Below, in pieces: positions 23,244 to 32,389 of a stretch of 38,566 nt of DNA; the first letter of the stretch is position 1; every line of letters begins with the position of its first letter. The stretch is from positions 1 through 38,566 of the forward strand of contig JAFXGP010000081.1 in NCBI GenBank assembly GCA_017521195.1. Direction: 5' to 3'. This DNA comes from Lachnospiraceae bacterium. Its GTDB lineage: Bacteria; Bacillota; Clostridia; Lachnospirales; Lachnospiraceae. The translations under genes and the position numbers were made by a program. The notes below the pieces were generated by a model. That model had not been told where the DNA came from. It saw only the letters and a program-made list of their open reading frames with translations, and made no database searches.

Positions 23244-24443
23244 ATGAATGTATTAGTTATCAACTGTGGAAGTTCTTCTTTGAAATTCCAGCTTATTGAT
23301 GCAGAAACAGAAAACTTAATCGCAAAAGGATTATGCGAAAGAATCGGAATTGAAGGAAGCAGATTAGTATACTCTCCAACAGGTGGAGAAAAAATCACTA
23401 TTCAGGATGATATGCCTGATCATACAAAAGCTGTACAGATGGTATTAGACGCTTTAACAAACGCAGAATATGGCGTAGTTAAGAGCTTGGATGAAATCGG
23501 TGCTGTAGGTCATCGTTTAGTACACGGTGGAGAAAAATTTGCTTGTTCAACAATTATTACAGATGAAGTTATTGAAGCAATCAAAGAATGTAATGATTTG
23601 GCTCCTCTTCATAACCCTGCAAACTTAATCGGTATTGATGCTTGCAGAAAACTTATGCCAAACGTACCAATGGCAGGTATTTTCGATACAGCTTTCCATC
23701 AGACAATGCCTGAAGAAGCATACCTTTACGGTATTCCTTATAGCTATTATGAAAAATATTGTATCCGTCGTTACGGCTTCCATGGTACAAGCCACTTATA
23801 TGTATCTCAGAGAGCAGCCGAAATGCTTGGAAAAACTCCTGAAGAATGCAAAGTTATCGTTTGCCACTTAGGAAATGGTGCATCCATCTCTGCTGTTAAA
23901 AATGGTAAATCCGTAGATACTTCTATGGGTATGACACCAATTGAAGGTCTTATCATGGGAACAAGATGCGGTGACATTGATGCCGGTATTATAGAATTTA
24001 TCGCTCATAAAGAAGATAAAAACATTGACGATATTATGAAGATTCTTAACAAAGAATCCGGTGTATTAGGTGTTTCCGGCGGATTATCTTCCGACTTCAG
24101 AGATCTTGAAGATGCATATGCACAGGAAGGTGATGTTGTAGGTCACAGAACATTAAGAACATTCTCCTACAAAGTTGCTAAATATGTAGGTGCTTATATG
24201 GTAGCTATGAACGGCGTTGATGCTATCTGTTTCACAGCAGGTGTTGGTGAAAATGGTCCTATCGTTCGTGATATGGTATGTGAATACTTAGGATTCATGG
24301 GCGTTGAATTAGATGCTGAACTTAACAGCAAACGTGGACAGGATTTAATCATTTCCAAAAACGAAAACGGACCAAAGGTTATGGTTATCGGAACTAACGA
24401 AGAATTAATGATTGCCAGAGACACATATAAATTAGTTAAATAA
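23244..24443 (+). CDS. ackA: Acetate kinase
   Basis: A 399-residue ASKHA-fold kinase of normal length that turns acetyl phosphate and ADP into acetate and ATP. Motifs: VINCGSSSLKFQL at the start, GHRLVHGGEKF, FDTAFHQTMPEEAY, RRYGFHGTSHLYV with catalytic-type His and Arg, CHLGNGASISAV, MGMTPIEGLIMGTRCGDID and CFTAGVGENGPIVR. AAAGGAG lies before the ATG. Second gene of the pta-ackA operon, followed by a stable hairpin. The codon choice suggests high expression. Confidence 0.97.
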   Translation: MNVLVINCGSSSLKFQLIDAETENLIAKGLCERIGIEGSRLVYSPTGGEKITIQDDMPDHTKAVQMVLDALTNAEYGVVKSLDEIGAVGHRLVHGGEKFACSTIITDEVIEAIKECNDLAPLHNPANLIGIDACRKLMPNVPMAGIFDTAFHQTMPEEAYLYGIPYSYYEKYCIRRYGFHGTSHLYVSQRAAEMLGKTPEECKVIVCHLGNGASISAVKNGKSVDTSMGMTPIEGLIMGTRCGDIDAGIIEFIAHKEDKNIDDIMKILNKESGVLGVSGGLSSDFRDLEDAYAQEGDVVGHRTLRTFSYKVAKYVGAYMVAMNGVDAICFTAGVGENGPIVRDMVCEYLGFMGVELDAELNSKRGQDLIISKNENGPKVMVIGTNEELMIARDTYKLVK

Positions 24444-24470
24444 TTATAATGTAAATAAGTTGTATATTAT

Positions 24471-24500
24471 CGCAGAGTAGAAGATGATTTCTACTCTGCG
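24471..24500 (+). terminator. Hairpin after ackA
   Basis: CGCAGAGTAGAA (24471-24482) and TTCTACTCTGCG (24489-24500) form a perfect 12-bp stem with a 6-nt loop. Only ACTTTATG follows, so it could be a weak terminator or a processing/stabilising stem. Confidence 0.65.
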
Positions 24501-24562
24501 ACTTTATGCTTACAAGTTATTGAAGAATATTTATTATAAAAAAGATGCAAATGGAGGATGAC

Positions 24563-25066
24563 ATGAATTTAACAGAAATCTTTAATCAGGAAAACAAAAG
24601 AGAAGAACTGCGAATGCCGTTTCCATTTAAAGAATATCAGGGTGAGGAGATTAAAAACACTCCAACACTTGATTTGACATTAACTAATATCGGTAAGGGG
24701 AAAGCGCTTGTTGTTGGTCAAACAGCACTTGATTTTACTCTTTCTTGTGACCGTTGTCTGAAACCGGTGGAACAGAAAGTTACTCTTGATTTTGAAAGAG
24801 AAATTCTTGCACCTGAATTTTTGACTGATGACGACACGAAGGAAGATCAGCATTTTGTTGATGAGTATGAATTAGACATAGAAGCTCTTTTAATGGAAGA
24901 ATTACAGATGGCATGGCCTACAAAAATTCTTTGCGATGAAGAGTGTAAAGGAATCTGCAAAAAATGTGGTGCAAATTTAAATGACGGCAATTGTGAATGT
25001 GATAATTTTGTTCCGGATGTACGTTTGGCAAATTTAATGGATATTTTTAATGCAGCGCAAAAATAA
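24563..25066 (+). CDS. YceD family protein (DUF177)
   Basis: A 167-residue DUF177/YceD protein. Cysteine motifs are visible in LSCDRCLKPVEQ, in CDEECKGICKKCGANLND and in CECDNF, which together form likely zinc sites. The gene is nearly always directly before rpmF in bacteria, as here, and in E. coli and plants the family has been linked to 23S rRNA accumulation or processing. The ATG at 24563 follows GGAGG (24553-24557) by 5 nt. rpmF has its own promoter 60 bp after this gene. Confidence 0.9.
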   Translation: MNLTEIFNQENKREELRMPFPFKEYQGEEIKNTPTLDLTLTNIGKGKALVVGQTALDFTLSCDRCLKPVEQKVTLDFEREILAPEFLTDDDTKEDQHFVDEYELDIEALLMEELQMAWPTKILCDEECKGICKKCGANLNDGNCECDNFVPDVRLANLMDIFNAAQK

Positions 25067-25125
25067 CCATTAAATCTATATTCAGAAAATTAAATAGAAT
25101 TTCAACAAAAATTGTAAAAAGATTG

Positions 25126-25259
25126 TTGACAAACCCCTATCTAGTATGTATAATAATCCAAGTGTGGTGTAGAAATTTTATCCACACACTAAATATATGA
25201 TTATAAGAGAATGATAAAGTCATTTTCTTCAAATAGAATTGTTGTAAGGAGGTGTAACG
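25126..25259 (+). promoter_or_regulatory. Consensus promoter and structured leader of rpmF
   Basis: TTGACA (25126-25131), a 17-bp spacer and TATAAT (25149-25154) are a perfect sigma-A promoter. The roughly 100-nt leader that follows holds a GTGTGG/CCACAC hairpin near 25162-25188 and a stem GAGAATGA (25207-25214) / TCATTTTC (25220-25227), then GTAAGGAGGTG as ribosome site before the rpmF ATG. Leader folds of this sort often allow autoregulation of ribosomal protein genes; that is inferred. Confidence 0.7.
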
Positions 25260-25439
25260 ATGTCTATTTGTCCAAAAAATAAATCTTCCAAATCAAGAAG
25301 AGATAAAAGAAGAGCAAACTGGAAAATGAGTGCTCCTACATTAGTTAAATGTAGTAAATGTGGTGCTTTAATGATGCCTCATAGAGTTTGTAAAAAATGT
25401 GGTTCTTACAACAAGAAAGAAATCATTGCTGTAGATTAA
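25260..25439 (+). CDS. rpmF: 50S ribosomal protein L32
   Basis: A 59-residue protein that reads MSICPKNKSSKSRRDKRRAN, then WKMSAPTLVKCSKCGALMMP and a tail with VCKKCGSYNKKEI. This is L32 of the zinc-binding kind: Cys31, Cys34, Cys44 and Cys47 form two CxxC pairs. It is a component of the large ribosomal subunit. A strong AAGGAGG lies 6 nt before the ATG. Directly after the yceD gene, in the order usual for bacteria, and followed by an intrinsic terminator. Confidence 0.95.
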   Translation: MSICPKNKSSKSRRDKRRANWKMSAPTLVKCSKCGALMMPHRVCKKCGSYNKKEIIAVD

Positions 25440-25450
25440 TATGAATTGAA

Positions 25451-25483
25451 AGTCAAGGGTTAAATATAATCCTTGACTTTTTT
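25451..25483 (+). terminator. Terminator of rpmF
   Basis: AGTCAAGG (25451-25458) pairs with CCTTGACT (25471-25478), followed by a run of T residues to 25483. Confidence 0.85.
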
Positions 25484-25533
25484 CTTTGTTATATATTTTT
25501 TGAATTAGTGCGAAAGCACACCCCATTTTTTAC

Positions 25534-25562
25534 TTGATTTTTATATATTGGTTTAGTATATT
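25534..25562 (+). promoter_or_regulatory. Promoter of plsX-acpP
   Basis: TTGATT (25534-25539), 17-bp spacer, TATATT (25557-25562), 34 bp ahead of plsX. No clear FapR or FabT operator was recognised. Confidence 0.6.
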
Positions 25563-25596
25563 ATGATAGAGAGCAGTAAAGAAAGAGGAAATACAA

Positions 25597-26607
25597 ATGG
25601 TAAAAGTTGCTTTAGACGCAATGGGCGGGGATAATGCACCTATTGCGATTGTTCAGGGAGCTGTAGATGCTATAAACACAAGTAAAGATATTAAAGTTTT
25701 TCTTGTAGGGAAAGAAGCTCTTGTAAAAGAGGAATTGGCAAAATATAACTATAATTCTGAACAGGTTGAGATTGTTGATGCTACAGAAGTAATTGAAATG
25801 GCAGAACCACCGGTTATGGCCATCAGAAAGAAAAAAGATTCTTCTATTGTAAAAGCACTTCATTTAGTAAAAGATGGAAGTTGTGATGCATTTGTATCTG
25901 CCGGAAGTTCCGGTGCTGTACTTGTTGGAGGGCAATTAATAGTTGGTAGAATTAAAGGTGTAGAGAGACCACCATTAGCTCCACTAATCCCAACAGAGAC
26001 AGGTGCTTCTCTTTTAATCGACTGTGGTGCCAATGTTGATGCAAGACCGTCTCATTTAGTACAATTTGCAAAAATGGGCTCTGTGTATATGGAAAATGTT
26101 ATGGGTATTAAAAATCCTAAGGTTGCCATTGTAAACATTGGTGCAGAAGAAGAAAAAGGAAATGCATTGGTAAAAGAAACATTTCCACTGTTAAAAAATA
26201 CTCCTGAGATTAACTTTATCGGAAGCATTGAAGCAAGAGATATCCCTAAAGGATATGCAGATGTTATTGTGTGTGAAGCTTTTGTAGGAAATGTTATCTT
26301 AAAGTTATACGAAGGTGTTGGAGGAACCCTTATTAAGAAAGTAAAAGAAGGTATGATGACAAGTTTAAGAAGCAAAATAGGTGCACTTTTAGTAAAGCCG
26401 GCTCTTAAAGCATGTTTGAAATCTTTTGATCTGGAAGAATATGGCGGAGCTCCTTTGCTCGGCTTAAAAGGTTTGGTTGTAAAAACTCACGGCAGTTCCA
26501 AAGCTGTGGAAATAAAAAATACAATTTTACAGTGCCAGACTTTTAAAGAGCATAACATAAATGAAAAAATCAAAAATGTCATTGTAAAAAATGAAGATAT
26601 GGAATAA
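25597..26607 (+). CDS. plsX: Phosphate acyltransferase PlsX
   Basis: A 336-residue cytosolic enzyme that makes acyl phosphate from acyl-ACP and phosphate for phospholipid synthesis with PlsY. The start [20 protein letters not shown] is diagnostic. [51 protein letters not shown] and [18 protein letters not shown] are further family motifs. Followed by acpP 53 bp downstream, which supplies its acyl carrier, so one operon is likely. GAAAGAGGA is the ribosome site. Confidence 0.96.
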   Translation: MVKVALDAMGGDNAPIAIVQGAVDAINTSKDIKVFLVGKEALVKEELAKYNYNSEQVEIVDATEVIEMAEPPVMAIRKKKDSSIVKALHLVKDGSCDAFVSAGSSGAVLVGGQLIVGRIKGVERPPLAPLIPTETGASLLIDCGANVDARPSHLVQFAKMGSVYMENVMGIKNPKVAIVNIGAEEEKGNALVKETFPLLKNTPEINFIGSIEARDIPKGYADVIVCEAFVGNVILKLYEGVGGTLIKKVKEGMMTSLRSKIGALLVKPALKACLKSFDLEEYGGAPLLGLKGLVVKTHGSSKAVEIKNTILQCQTFKEHNINEKIKNVIVKNEDME

Positions 26608-26660
26608 AAGCAGGAATAATCTTTAGGTTTACAGTGAAAAAAGAGAAAGGAACAAAAATA

Positions 26661-26891
26661 ATGGAATTTGAAAAATTAAAAAAAGTAATTGCAGAAGTAT
26701 TAAGTGTTGATCCTGATGAAATCACAATGGAAACTACATTTGCTGATGACTTAGGGGCAGATTCTTTAGATGTTTTTCAGATTATTATGGGATTAGAAGA
26801 AGAATTTGATATTGAAATTGCACCTGAAAATGCAGAAAATATCACAACTGTTGAAGAAGCTGTAGAATTAATTAAAGCTGCTATTAACTAG
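26661..26891 (+). CDS. acpP: Acyl carrier protein
   Basis: A 76-residue acidic four-helix carrier. The phosphopantetheine site is Ser35 in [31 protein letters not shown] is the usual helix III-IV region, with one difference (P/E in place of the common DEEAE). The ATG at 26661 follows AGAAAGGA (26643-26650); a longer frame from a GTG at 26634 is unlikely. It carries growing fatty acids and supplies PlsX. A hairpin terminator follows immediately. Confidence 0.95.
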   Translation: MEFEKLKKVIAEVLSVDPDEITMETTFADDLGADSLDVFQIIMGLEEEFDIEIAPENAENITTVEEAVELIKAAIN

Positions 26892-26899
26892 TTATTTTT

Positions 26900-26926
26900 A
26901 GAAAATCTCCTACGGAGATTTTCTTT
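26900..26926 (+). terminator. Terminator of plsX-acpP
   Basis: AGAAAATCTCC (26900-26910) pairs with GGAGATTTTCT (26914-26924), with a 3-nt loop and TTT at the end. Confidence 0.75.
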
Positions 26927-26947
26927 ATATGTAATTAAAAATATAAG

Positions 26948-27010
26948 CTCGAAATACCTGAGAGGGGATTTTAGGTTACTGTTCAGAAGTGAATAGTAAC
27001 CTTTTTCGAG
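26948..27010 (+). other. Attenuator-like hairpin in the acpP-rnc gap
   Basis: AGGTTACT (26973-26980) pairs with AGTAACCT (26995-27002), with inner TTCA/TGAA, followed by TTTTT (27002-27006), which is an intrinsic terminator form. An outer stem CTCGAAA (26948-26954) / TTTCGAG (27004-27010) and an alternative ACCT (26956-26959) / AGGT (26973-26976) pairing could compete with it. The arrangement is that of a small attenuator or of a second terminator. No known riboswitch class was recognised. Confidence 0.5.
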
Positions 27011-27011
27011 T

Positions 27012-27056
27012 TCAAACGCTAGTATATTAGTAATTTATTATTATATTAGCGTTTGA
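27012..27056 (+). other. Long hairpin just upstream of rnc
   Basis: TCAAACGCTA (27012-27021) and TAGCGTTTGA (27047-27056) are perfect complements. Pairing continues inward through GTATA/TATAT and TAGTA/TATTA with one mismatch, giving a stem of about 20 bp with a very short loop, 30 nt before the rnc start. As RNA this is long enough to be an RNase III substrate. As DNA it is also a candidate operator. Confidence 0.6.
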
Positions 27057-27086
27057 CCTTGTTTTACACTTATTAGGAGGTAAACT

Positions 27087-27791
27087 ATGGCAACAGGTCA
27101 TGCACTTGATGAATTAGAAAAAGAGATAGGATATATTTTTCAAAATAAAGCTGTTTTAAAACAAGCTCTTACTCATAGTTCCTATGCAAATGAGCAAAAA
27201 ATCAGAAAGAATGGGGATTATGAACGTTTGGAATTTCTTGGAGATGCTGTATTAGAATTGATTTCCAGTGAATTTCTTTTCAAAGAACACCCGGATATGA
27301 CAGAAGGCAAATTAACTAAGCTCAGATCCAGCTTAGTATGTGAACCTGCATTGGCACAGTGCGCAAAAGAAATTAATCTTGGTTCCTATATGCTTTTAGG
27401 AAAAGGTGAAGAAGCCACAGGTGGACGCTACAGGGAATCCATCACATCCGATGTAATGGAAGCTTTAATAGGAGCACTATATTTAGATGGTGGTTTTCAG
27501 GCGGCCCGTGATTTTATATATAAATATGTATTGTCGGATATTGAAAAACGAATTTTATTTTATGATAGCAAAACAGTATTACAGGAAATCATCCAGACAA
27601 GACCAAATCAAAAACTTATATATGAATTAATTGACGAAATAGGACCTGATCACAACAAAGAATTTATTGTGGAAGCACTTTTAAATGGGAAAAAAATTGG
27701 CTGTGGTCAAGGAAAGACCAAGAAAGCAGCTGAACAAAAAGCAGCATATGAGGCTATTCTTGCAATTCGTGAAACAGACGAATTTAACTAA
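27087..27791 (+). CDS. rnc: Ribonuclease III
   Basis: A 234-residue endonuclease for double-stranded RNA, needed for rRNA maturation. The catalytic domain shows LTHSSYANEQ, the signature ERLEFLGDAVLELISSEFLF and DVMEALIGALYLDGGF, with the acidic residues intact. The C-terminal double-stranded-RNA-binding domain runs from QEIIQTRPNQKLIYELIDEI to GKTKKAAEQKAAYEAI. TAGGAGG precedes the ATG. First gene of rnc-smc-ftsY, a conserved Firmicutes order. A long hairpin in its leader may be a self-target. Confidence 0.97.
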   Translation: MATGHALDELEKEIGYIFQNKAVLKQALTHSSYANEQKIRKNGDYERLEFLGDAVLELISSEFLFKEHPDMTEGKLTKLRSSLVCEPALAQCAKEINLGSYMLLGKGEEATGGRYRESITSDVMEALIGALYLDGGFQAARDFIYKYVLSDIEKRILFYDSKTVLQEIIQTRPNQKLIYELIDEIGPDHNKEFIVEALLNGKKIGCGQGKTKKAAEQKAAYEAILAIRETDEFN

Positions 27792-27841
27792 AAATTTTTT
27801 ATCATTATAAATATATTTTGTTATAGAAACGGAAGAATCAG

Positions 27842-30800
27842 ATGTATTTAAAAAGTATTGAAGTTCAAGGATTTAAATCCTTTGCAAATAAGATAAATTT
27901 TCAATTTCATAATGGTATTACCGCTATTGTAGGACCTAACGGAAGCGGAAAAAGTAATGTCGCTGATGCAGTTCGTTGGGTACTTGGTGAGCAAAAAATT
28001 AAACAGTTACGTGGTTCCTCTATGCAGGACGTAATTTTTTCCGGAACAGAAATGCGCAAACCTTTGAGTTATGCATATGTAGCTATTACCTTGGATAACA
28101 AAGATCATCAATTAGCCATTGATTATGATGAAGTTACTGTAGCCAGACGTTTATATCGTTCCGGTGAAAGTGAATATCTGATTAACGGTGCTACCTGTCG
28201 TTTAAAAGATGTATATGAACTTTTTTACGATACAGGTATCGGTAAAGAGGGATATTCTATTATCGGACAGGGACAGATTGATAAAATTTTAAGTGGAAAA
28301 CCGGAAGAAAAAAGAGAATTATTTGATGAAGCAGCAGGAATTGTTAAATTTAAAAGACGAAAAGCTGCAGCTCAAAAAAAACTGGAAGAAGAAAAACAGA
28401 ATTTACTTCGTGTGAATGACATTCTTTCTGAATTAGAAAAACAGATAGGCCCTTTGGAGAAACAATCCGAAAAAGCTAAAATTTATCTGAAGAAAAAGGA
28501 AGAATTAAAGACACTGGATGTAAATGTATTTTTATTAGAAAACACACGAATCAAAGAACAGTTAGATAAAGTAGAATCATCTTTGGAAATCGCTTCCGAT
28601 GAATTGGACAAATCTAATCGTAAGTATGAGAATATCAAAGAAGAATATAATCAGATTCAAACCACAATTGAAACTTTAGAAGAACAAATCGAAACATCCA
28701 GAACCAGCCTTACAGATACCAGTGTTTTAAGGGGAAAACTGGAAGGTGAAATTAAAGTTTTGGAAGAGCAGATTAAATCTGCCACTTCTAATGAAGAACA
28801 TCTTCAGAACAGATTTACTTCTGTTTCAACTGTAATTTCTGAAAAAGAGCAGGAAAGAGATAATTTGCTCTCGGAAAAGCAAAAGATTGATAAAGAAGCA
28901 GATGAAATTCTCAAATTAAAAGAAAATGCTACTGCATTATTAATTTCTTTACAAAATAAAATAGAAGATATTAATAACAATATTGAAGCAGGAAAAAATA
29001 CAATTATAAATGCCTTGAATGAACGAGCAACTATTAAATCCAATGTTGGTCGTTTAGAAACTATGCTTGAACAGGCAAATATTCGTAAGGCAGAATTAAC
29101 CTCGAAAATTGTTTCCGTAAAGTCTGATGAAGCTAAACAGGAACAGGAAATTTCACGTTTGGAAAATGAATTTCAAAAAGTAAATGATTCTATTGTTTCT
29201 TTAAATAATGCGCAGGCAAAAAAAGAGGAAGAATTAGATGAAATCAGAGAAAACCTGACAGCTTTAGACCAGAAACTTCGAGATACCCAGGTTTTATATC
29301 ATCAGGAAAAGTCAAAATTAGAGGCTTTATCCAACTTAACCGAACGTTATGAAGGTTATGGTGGCTCTGTTAAAAAAGTCATGGAGCAAAAAGATAACGA
29401 AAAAGGTATTATCGGTGTAGTTGCAGATATCATTAAGGTGGATAAAAAATATGAAACTGCAATCGAAACTGCTTTAGGCGGTAACATCCAGAATATTGTT
29501 ACTGATGATGAAGATACTGCCAAGAAAATGATTCAGTATTTGAAGAAGAATAAAAGTGGACGTGCAACTTTCCTGCCCCTCACCAGTATTAAAAATCCTC
29601 AAGAGTTTAAGACTCCACAGGTTCTGGAAGAAAAAGGTGTGGTAGGAATGGCTGACAGTCTGGTTTCTACAGAAGACAGATATTCTGACGTTGCAAAAGC
29701 AATGTTGGGAAGAATTGTAGTGATTGATAATGTTGATAATGCTGTGGAAATTGCCCGTAAATATGAATATGGTATTCGTATGGTTACCATCGAAGGTGAA
29801 CTTCTTGTTCCCGGCGGTGCAATCAGCGGTGGTGCTTTCAAAAACAATAGTAATCTTCTTGGACGTCGTCGTGAGATGGAAGAGCTTGAGAGTAAAGTTA
29901 AGCAATATTTAAAAGAAATTGATAAACTTTTAAATAATATAGAAGAAACCAAGGATGAACGAAGCAAAAAGCGACTGGAATTGGAACAGATTAAATCCAA
30001 TCTTCAGGATGAATTCATTCACCAGAATACAGCCCGACTGAACATAATTACTGCAAGAGAAAAGATGGAGGAAACCTTAAGCGGTGCAGATCACCTCAAA
30101 AATGAAGCGAAGGAAATAGAAGAACAAATTCTTGCAATTAATAAGGAAAAACAGTCCACACTTACAGAATTAACTACTTCAGAAGAATTAGAAAAAAATG
30201 TTGAAAAACAGATTTTAGAATTCCAGACACAATTAGAGGAATTACGTAAAAAAGAAAGTGAACAGACCGCCATTGTTTCTGAATCAGAAGTAGAAGCCGA
30301 AAAAATCTTACAACGTATTGGCTTTGAACAGCAGAATCTGGATCGTATTACTGCGGAAGTGGAACGTTCTAATGCTGAATTAACTGAAATCAAAGAGAAT
30401 ATAGAAAAGACGTTGAAAGATGCAGATGAAAAACGTCAATCTATAGAAGAAATCAAAAAGACCATTGATGCTTCTGAAACTTTCCAGTCAGATGCAGAAA
30501 TTAAATTAAAAAATATGATTATTGAAAAAGAACAACTGACAGAAAAACAAAAGAACTTTTTCAAAAATCGTGAAGAAATGGCAGAAAAAATTACTGCTTT
30601 GGATAAGGAAGTATACCGTCTTACCAATCAGAAAGAACGTCATGAAGAATCTATTAAATCCCAGATTGAATATATGTGGAACGAATATGAAATTACACTG
30701 CATGATGCTGCCAATATGAGAAATGCCGAATTAACTGATCTTACAGTTATGAAACGTGATATCGCAGCTTTAAAAGATGCTATCAGACGTTTAGGTGATG

Positions 30801-31402
30801 TTAACGTTAACGCCATTGAAGATTATAAAAACATTATGGAACGTTATACATTCTTAAAAACTCAGCATGATGATTTAGTAGAAGCAGAAAAGAGCTTGAA
30901 TGATATTATTACTGAACTGGATACTGCTATGAGAAAACAGTTTAAAGAAAAATTTGCACAGATTTCCCATGAATTTGACAAAGTTTTCAAAGAATTATTC
31001 GGTGGCGGAAAGGGTACTCTGGAACTTATGGAAGACGAAGATATTTTGGATGCCGGCGTACGTATCATTGCCCAGCCACCGGGAAAGAAATTGCAAAATA
31101 TGATGCAGTTATCCGGTGGTGAAAAAGCCCTGACAGCCATTGCATTGTTATTTGCCATCCAGAATCTTAAACCGTCGCCATTCTGTTTATTAGACGAAAT
31201 TGAAGCTGCTTTGGATGAAAGTAATGTAACACGTTATGCAAAATATTTACATAAACTCACAAAACATACACAGTTTATTGTAATCACTCATAGACGTGGA
31301 ACTATGGAACGTGCAGATCGCTTGTATGGTATTACCATGCAGGAAAAAGGAGTATCCACTTTAGTAAGTGTGAACTTGATTGAAGGGGCTATCGAAGATT
31401 AA
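27842..31402 (+). CDS. smc: Chromosome segregation protein SMC
   Basis: A 1186-residue condensin ATPase, the usual length. Walker A is GPNGSGKSN at residues 31-39 and QGQIDKILSGKPEEKR follows. Two long coiled coils (about 170-500 and 670-1000) surround the hinge (EGYGGSVKKVM to VPGGAISGGAF). The C-terminal head carries signature LSGGEKALTAIALLFAIQ and Walker B CLLDEIEAALDESN. SMC dimerises at the hinge and with ScpA/ScpB organises and segregates the chromosome. No ribosome site of full strength is visible; GAAACGGAAGA lies before the ATG. Gap to rnc is 50 bp and to ftsY 43 bp. Confidence 0.97.
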   Translation: MYLKSIEVQGFKSFANKINFQFHNGITAIVGPNGSGKSNVADAVRWVLGEQKIKQLRGSSMQDVIFSGTEMRKPLSYAYVAITLDNKDHQLAIDYDEVTVARRLYRSGESEYLINGATCRLKDVYELFYDTGIGKEGYSIIGQGQIDKILSGKPEEKRELFDEAAGIVKFKRRKAAAQKKLEEEKQNLLRVNDILSELEKQIGPLEKQSEKAKIYLKKKEELKTLDVNVFLLENTRIKEQLDKVESSLEIASDELDKSNRKYENIKEEYNQIQTTIETLEEQIETSRTSLTDTSVLRGKLEGEIKVLEEQIKSATSNEEHLQNRFTSVSTVISEKEQERDNLLSEKQKIDKEADEILKLKENATALLISLQNKIEDINNNIEAGKNTIINALNERATIKSNVGRLETMLEQANIRKAELTSKIVSVKSDEAKQEQEISRLENEFQKVNDSIVSLNNAQAKKEEELDEIRENLTALDQKLRDTQVLYHQEKSKLEALSNLTERYEGYGGSVKKVMEQKDNEKGIIGVVADIIKVDKKYETAIETALGGNIQNIVTDDEDTAKKMIQYLKKNKSGRATFLPLTSIKNPQEFKTPQVLEEKGVVGMADSLVSTEDRYSDVAKAMLGRIVVIDNVDNAVEIARKYEYGIRMVTIEGELLVPGGAISGGAFKNNSNLLGRRREMEELESKVKQYLKEIDKLLNNIEETKDERSKKRLELEQIKSNLQDEFIHQNTARLNIITAREKMEETLSGADHLKNEAKEIEEQILAINKEKQSTLTELTTSEELEKNVEKQILEFQTQLEELRKKESEQTAIVSESEVEAEKILQRIGFEQQNLDRITAEVERSNAELTEIKENIEKTLKDADEKRQSIEEIKKTIDASETFQSDAEIKLKNMIIEKEQLTEKQKNFFKNREEMAEKITALDKEVYRLTNQKERHEESIKSQIEYMWNEYEITLHDAANMRNAELTDLTVMKRDIAALKDAIRRLGDVNVNAIEDYKNIMERYTFLKTQHDDLVEAEKSLNDIITELDTAMRKQFKEKFAQISHEFDKVFKELFGGGKGTLELMEDEDILDAGVRIIAQPPGKKLQNMMQLSGGEKALTAIALLFAIQNLKPSPFCLLDEIEAALDESNVTRYAKYLHKLTKHTQFIVITHRRGTMERADRLYGITMQEKGVSTLVSVNLIEGAIED

Positions 31403-31445
31403 TTCGATTTATTTCCCATAAGAGGGAGAAAGGAAGAACTTTAAC

Positions 31446-32375
31446 ATGGAAAAACAGGGTTTTTTTAGTCGTTTAAAACAAGGACTAACCAAAACAAGAG
31501 ATAATATTGTAAAAAGTATCGATACATTATTTTATGATGCATCATGCATTGATGAAGATTTCTTCGAAGAATTAGAAGAAACCCTCATTATGGGAGATAT
31601 CGGAATTAATGCGACACAGTCCATTATTGACAAATTACGTGTAGAAATAAAAGCAAATCTGTTAACAAATCCTGCAGATTGTAAGGAACTTTTAATTAAG
31701 ACAATTAAAGAACAGATGAAGGTAGAAGATACTGCCTACGATTTTGAAGAAAAACAATCTATCGTAATGGTAATTGGAGTAAATGGTGTTGGTAAAACAA
31801 CAACTGTTGGTAAACTTGCCGGCAAATTAAAAGGACAGGGACGGAAAGTCTTAATTGCAGCCGCTGATACTTTCCGTGCTGCGGCGGGAGAACAGTTAGA
31901 AGAATGGTGCCACCGTGCCGGTGTAGACATGATTGGCGGTAAAGAAGGCGGAGATCCGGCCAGTGTTGTTTATGATGCTGTAAATGCGGCAAAAGCACGA
32001 AAAGCGGATGTTCTTTTATGTGACACTGCCGGAAGACTTCATAATAAGAAAAACCTTATGGAAGAATTGCGTAAAATGAACCGCATCATCGACCGAGAAT
32101 TCCCGGATGCCCACAGAGAAAATCTGGTAGTATTAGATGCAACTACCGGACAGAATGCTTTAAACCAGGCAAAAGAATTCGGAAGTGTTGCAGATTTAAC
32201 AGGAATTGTGCTTACCAAAATGGATGGCACGGCAAAAGGAGGAATTGCTATAGCTATTCAGTCTGAACTTGGTGTCCCGGTAAAATATATCGGTGTAGGA
32301 GAAAGTATTGAAGATTTACAAAAGTTTGATTCCGATCAATTTGTAGATGCATTATTTGATGTAAAAAATGAATAA
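31446..32375 (+). CDS. ftsY: Signal recognition particle receptor FtsY
   Basis: A 309-residue SRP-type GTPase. The N domain is followed by the G domain: GVNGVGKTTTVGKLAGKLK (P-loop), ADTFRAAAGEQLEEW, DTAGRLHNKKNLMEEL, VVLDATTGQNALNQAKEF and LTKMDGTAKGGIAIAI. It lacks the long acidic A domain of enterobacterial FtsY and is close to the length of Bacillus FtsY. It docks the SRP-ribosome complex to the membrane translocon. AGGGAGAAAGGA precedes the ATG. Last gene of the rnc-smc-ftsY group. Confidence 0.96.
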   Translation: MEKQGFFSRLKQGLTKTRDNIVKSIDTLFYDASCIDEDFFEELEETLIMGDIGINATQSIIDKLRVEIKANLLTNPADCKELLIKTIKEQMKVEDTAYDFEEKQSIVMVIGVNGVGKTTTVGKLAGKLKGQGRKVLIAAADTFRAAAGEQLEEWCHRAGVDMIGGKEGGDPASVVYDAVNAAKARKADVLLCDTAGRLHNKKNLMEELRKMNRIIDREFPDAHRENLVVLDATTGQNALNQAKEFGSVADLTGIVLTKMDGTAKGGIAIAIQSELGVPVKYIGVGESIEDLQKFDSDQFVDALFDVKNE

Positions 32376-32389
32376 TATATGTTGAAAGG

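Noticed and set aside
29474-30000. Open frames on the minus strand within smc
   Set aside because: They overlap the well-supported smc coding sequence, lack ribosome sites and show no family resemblance.
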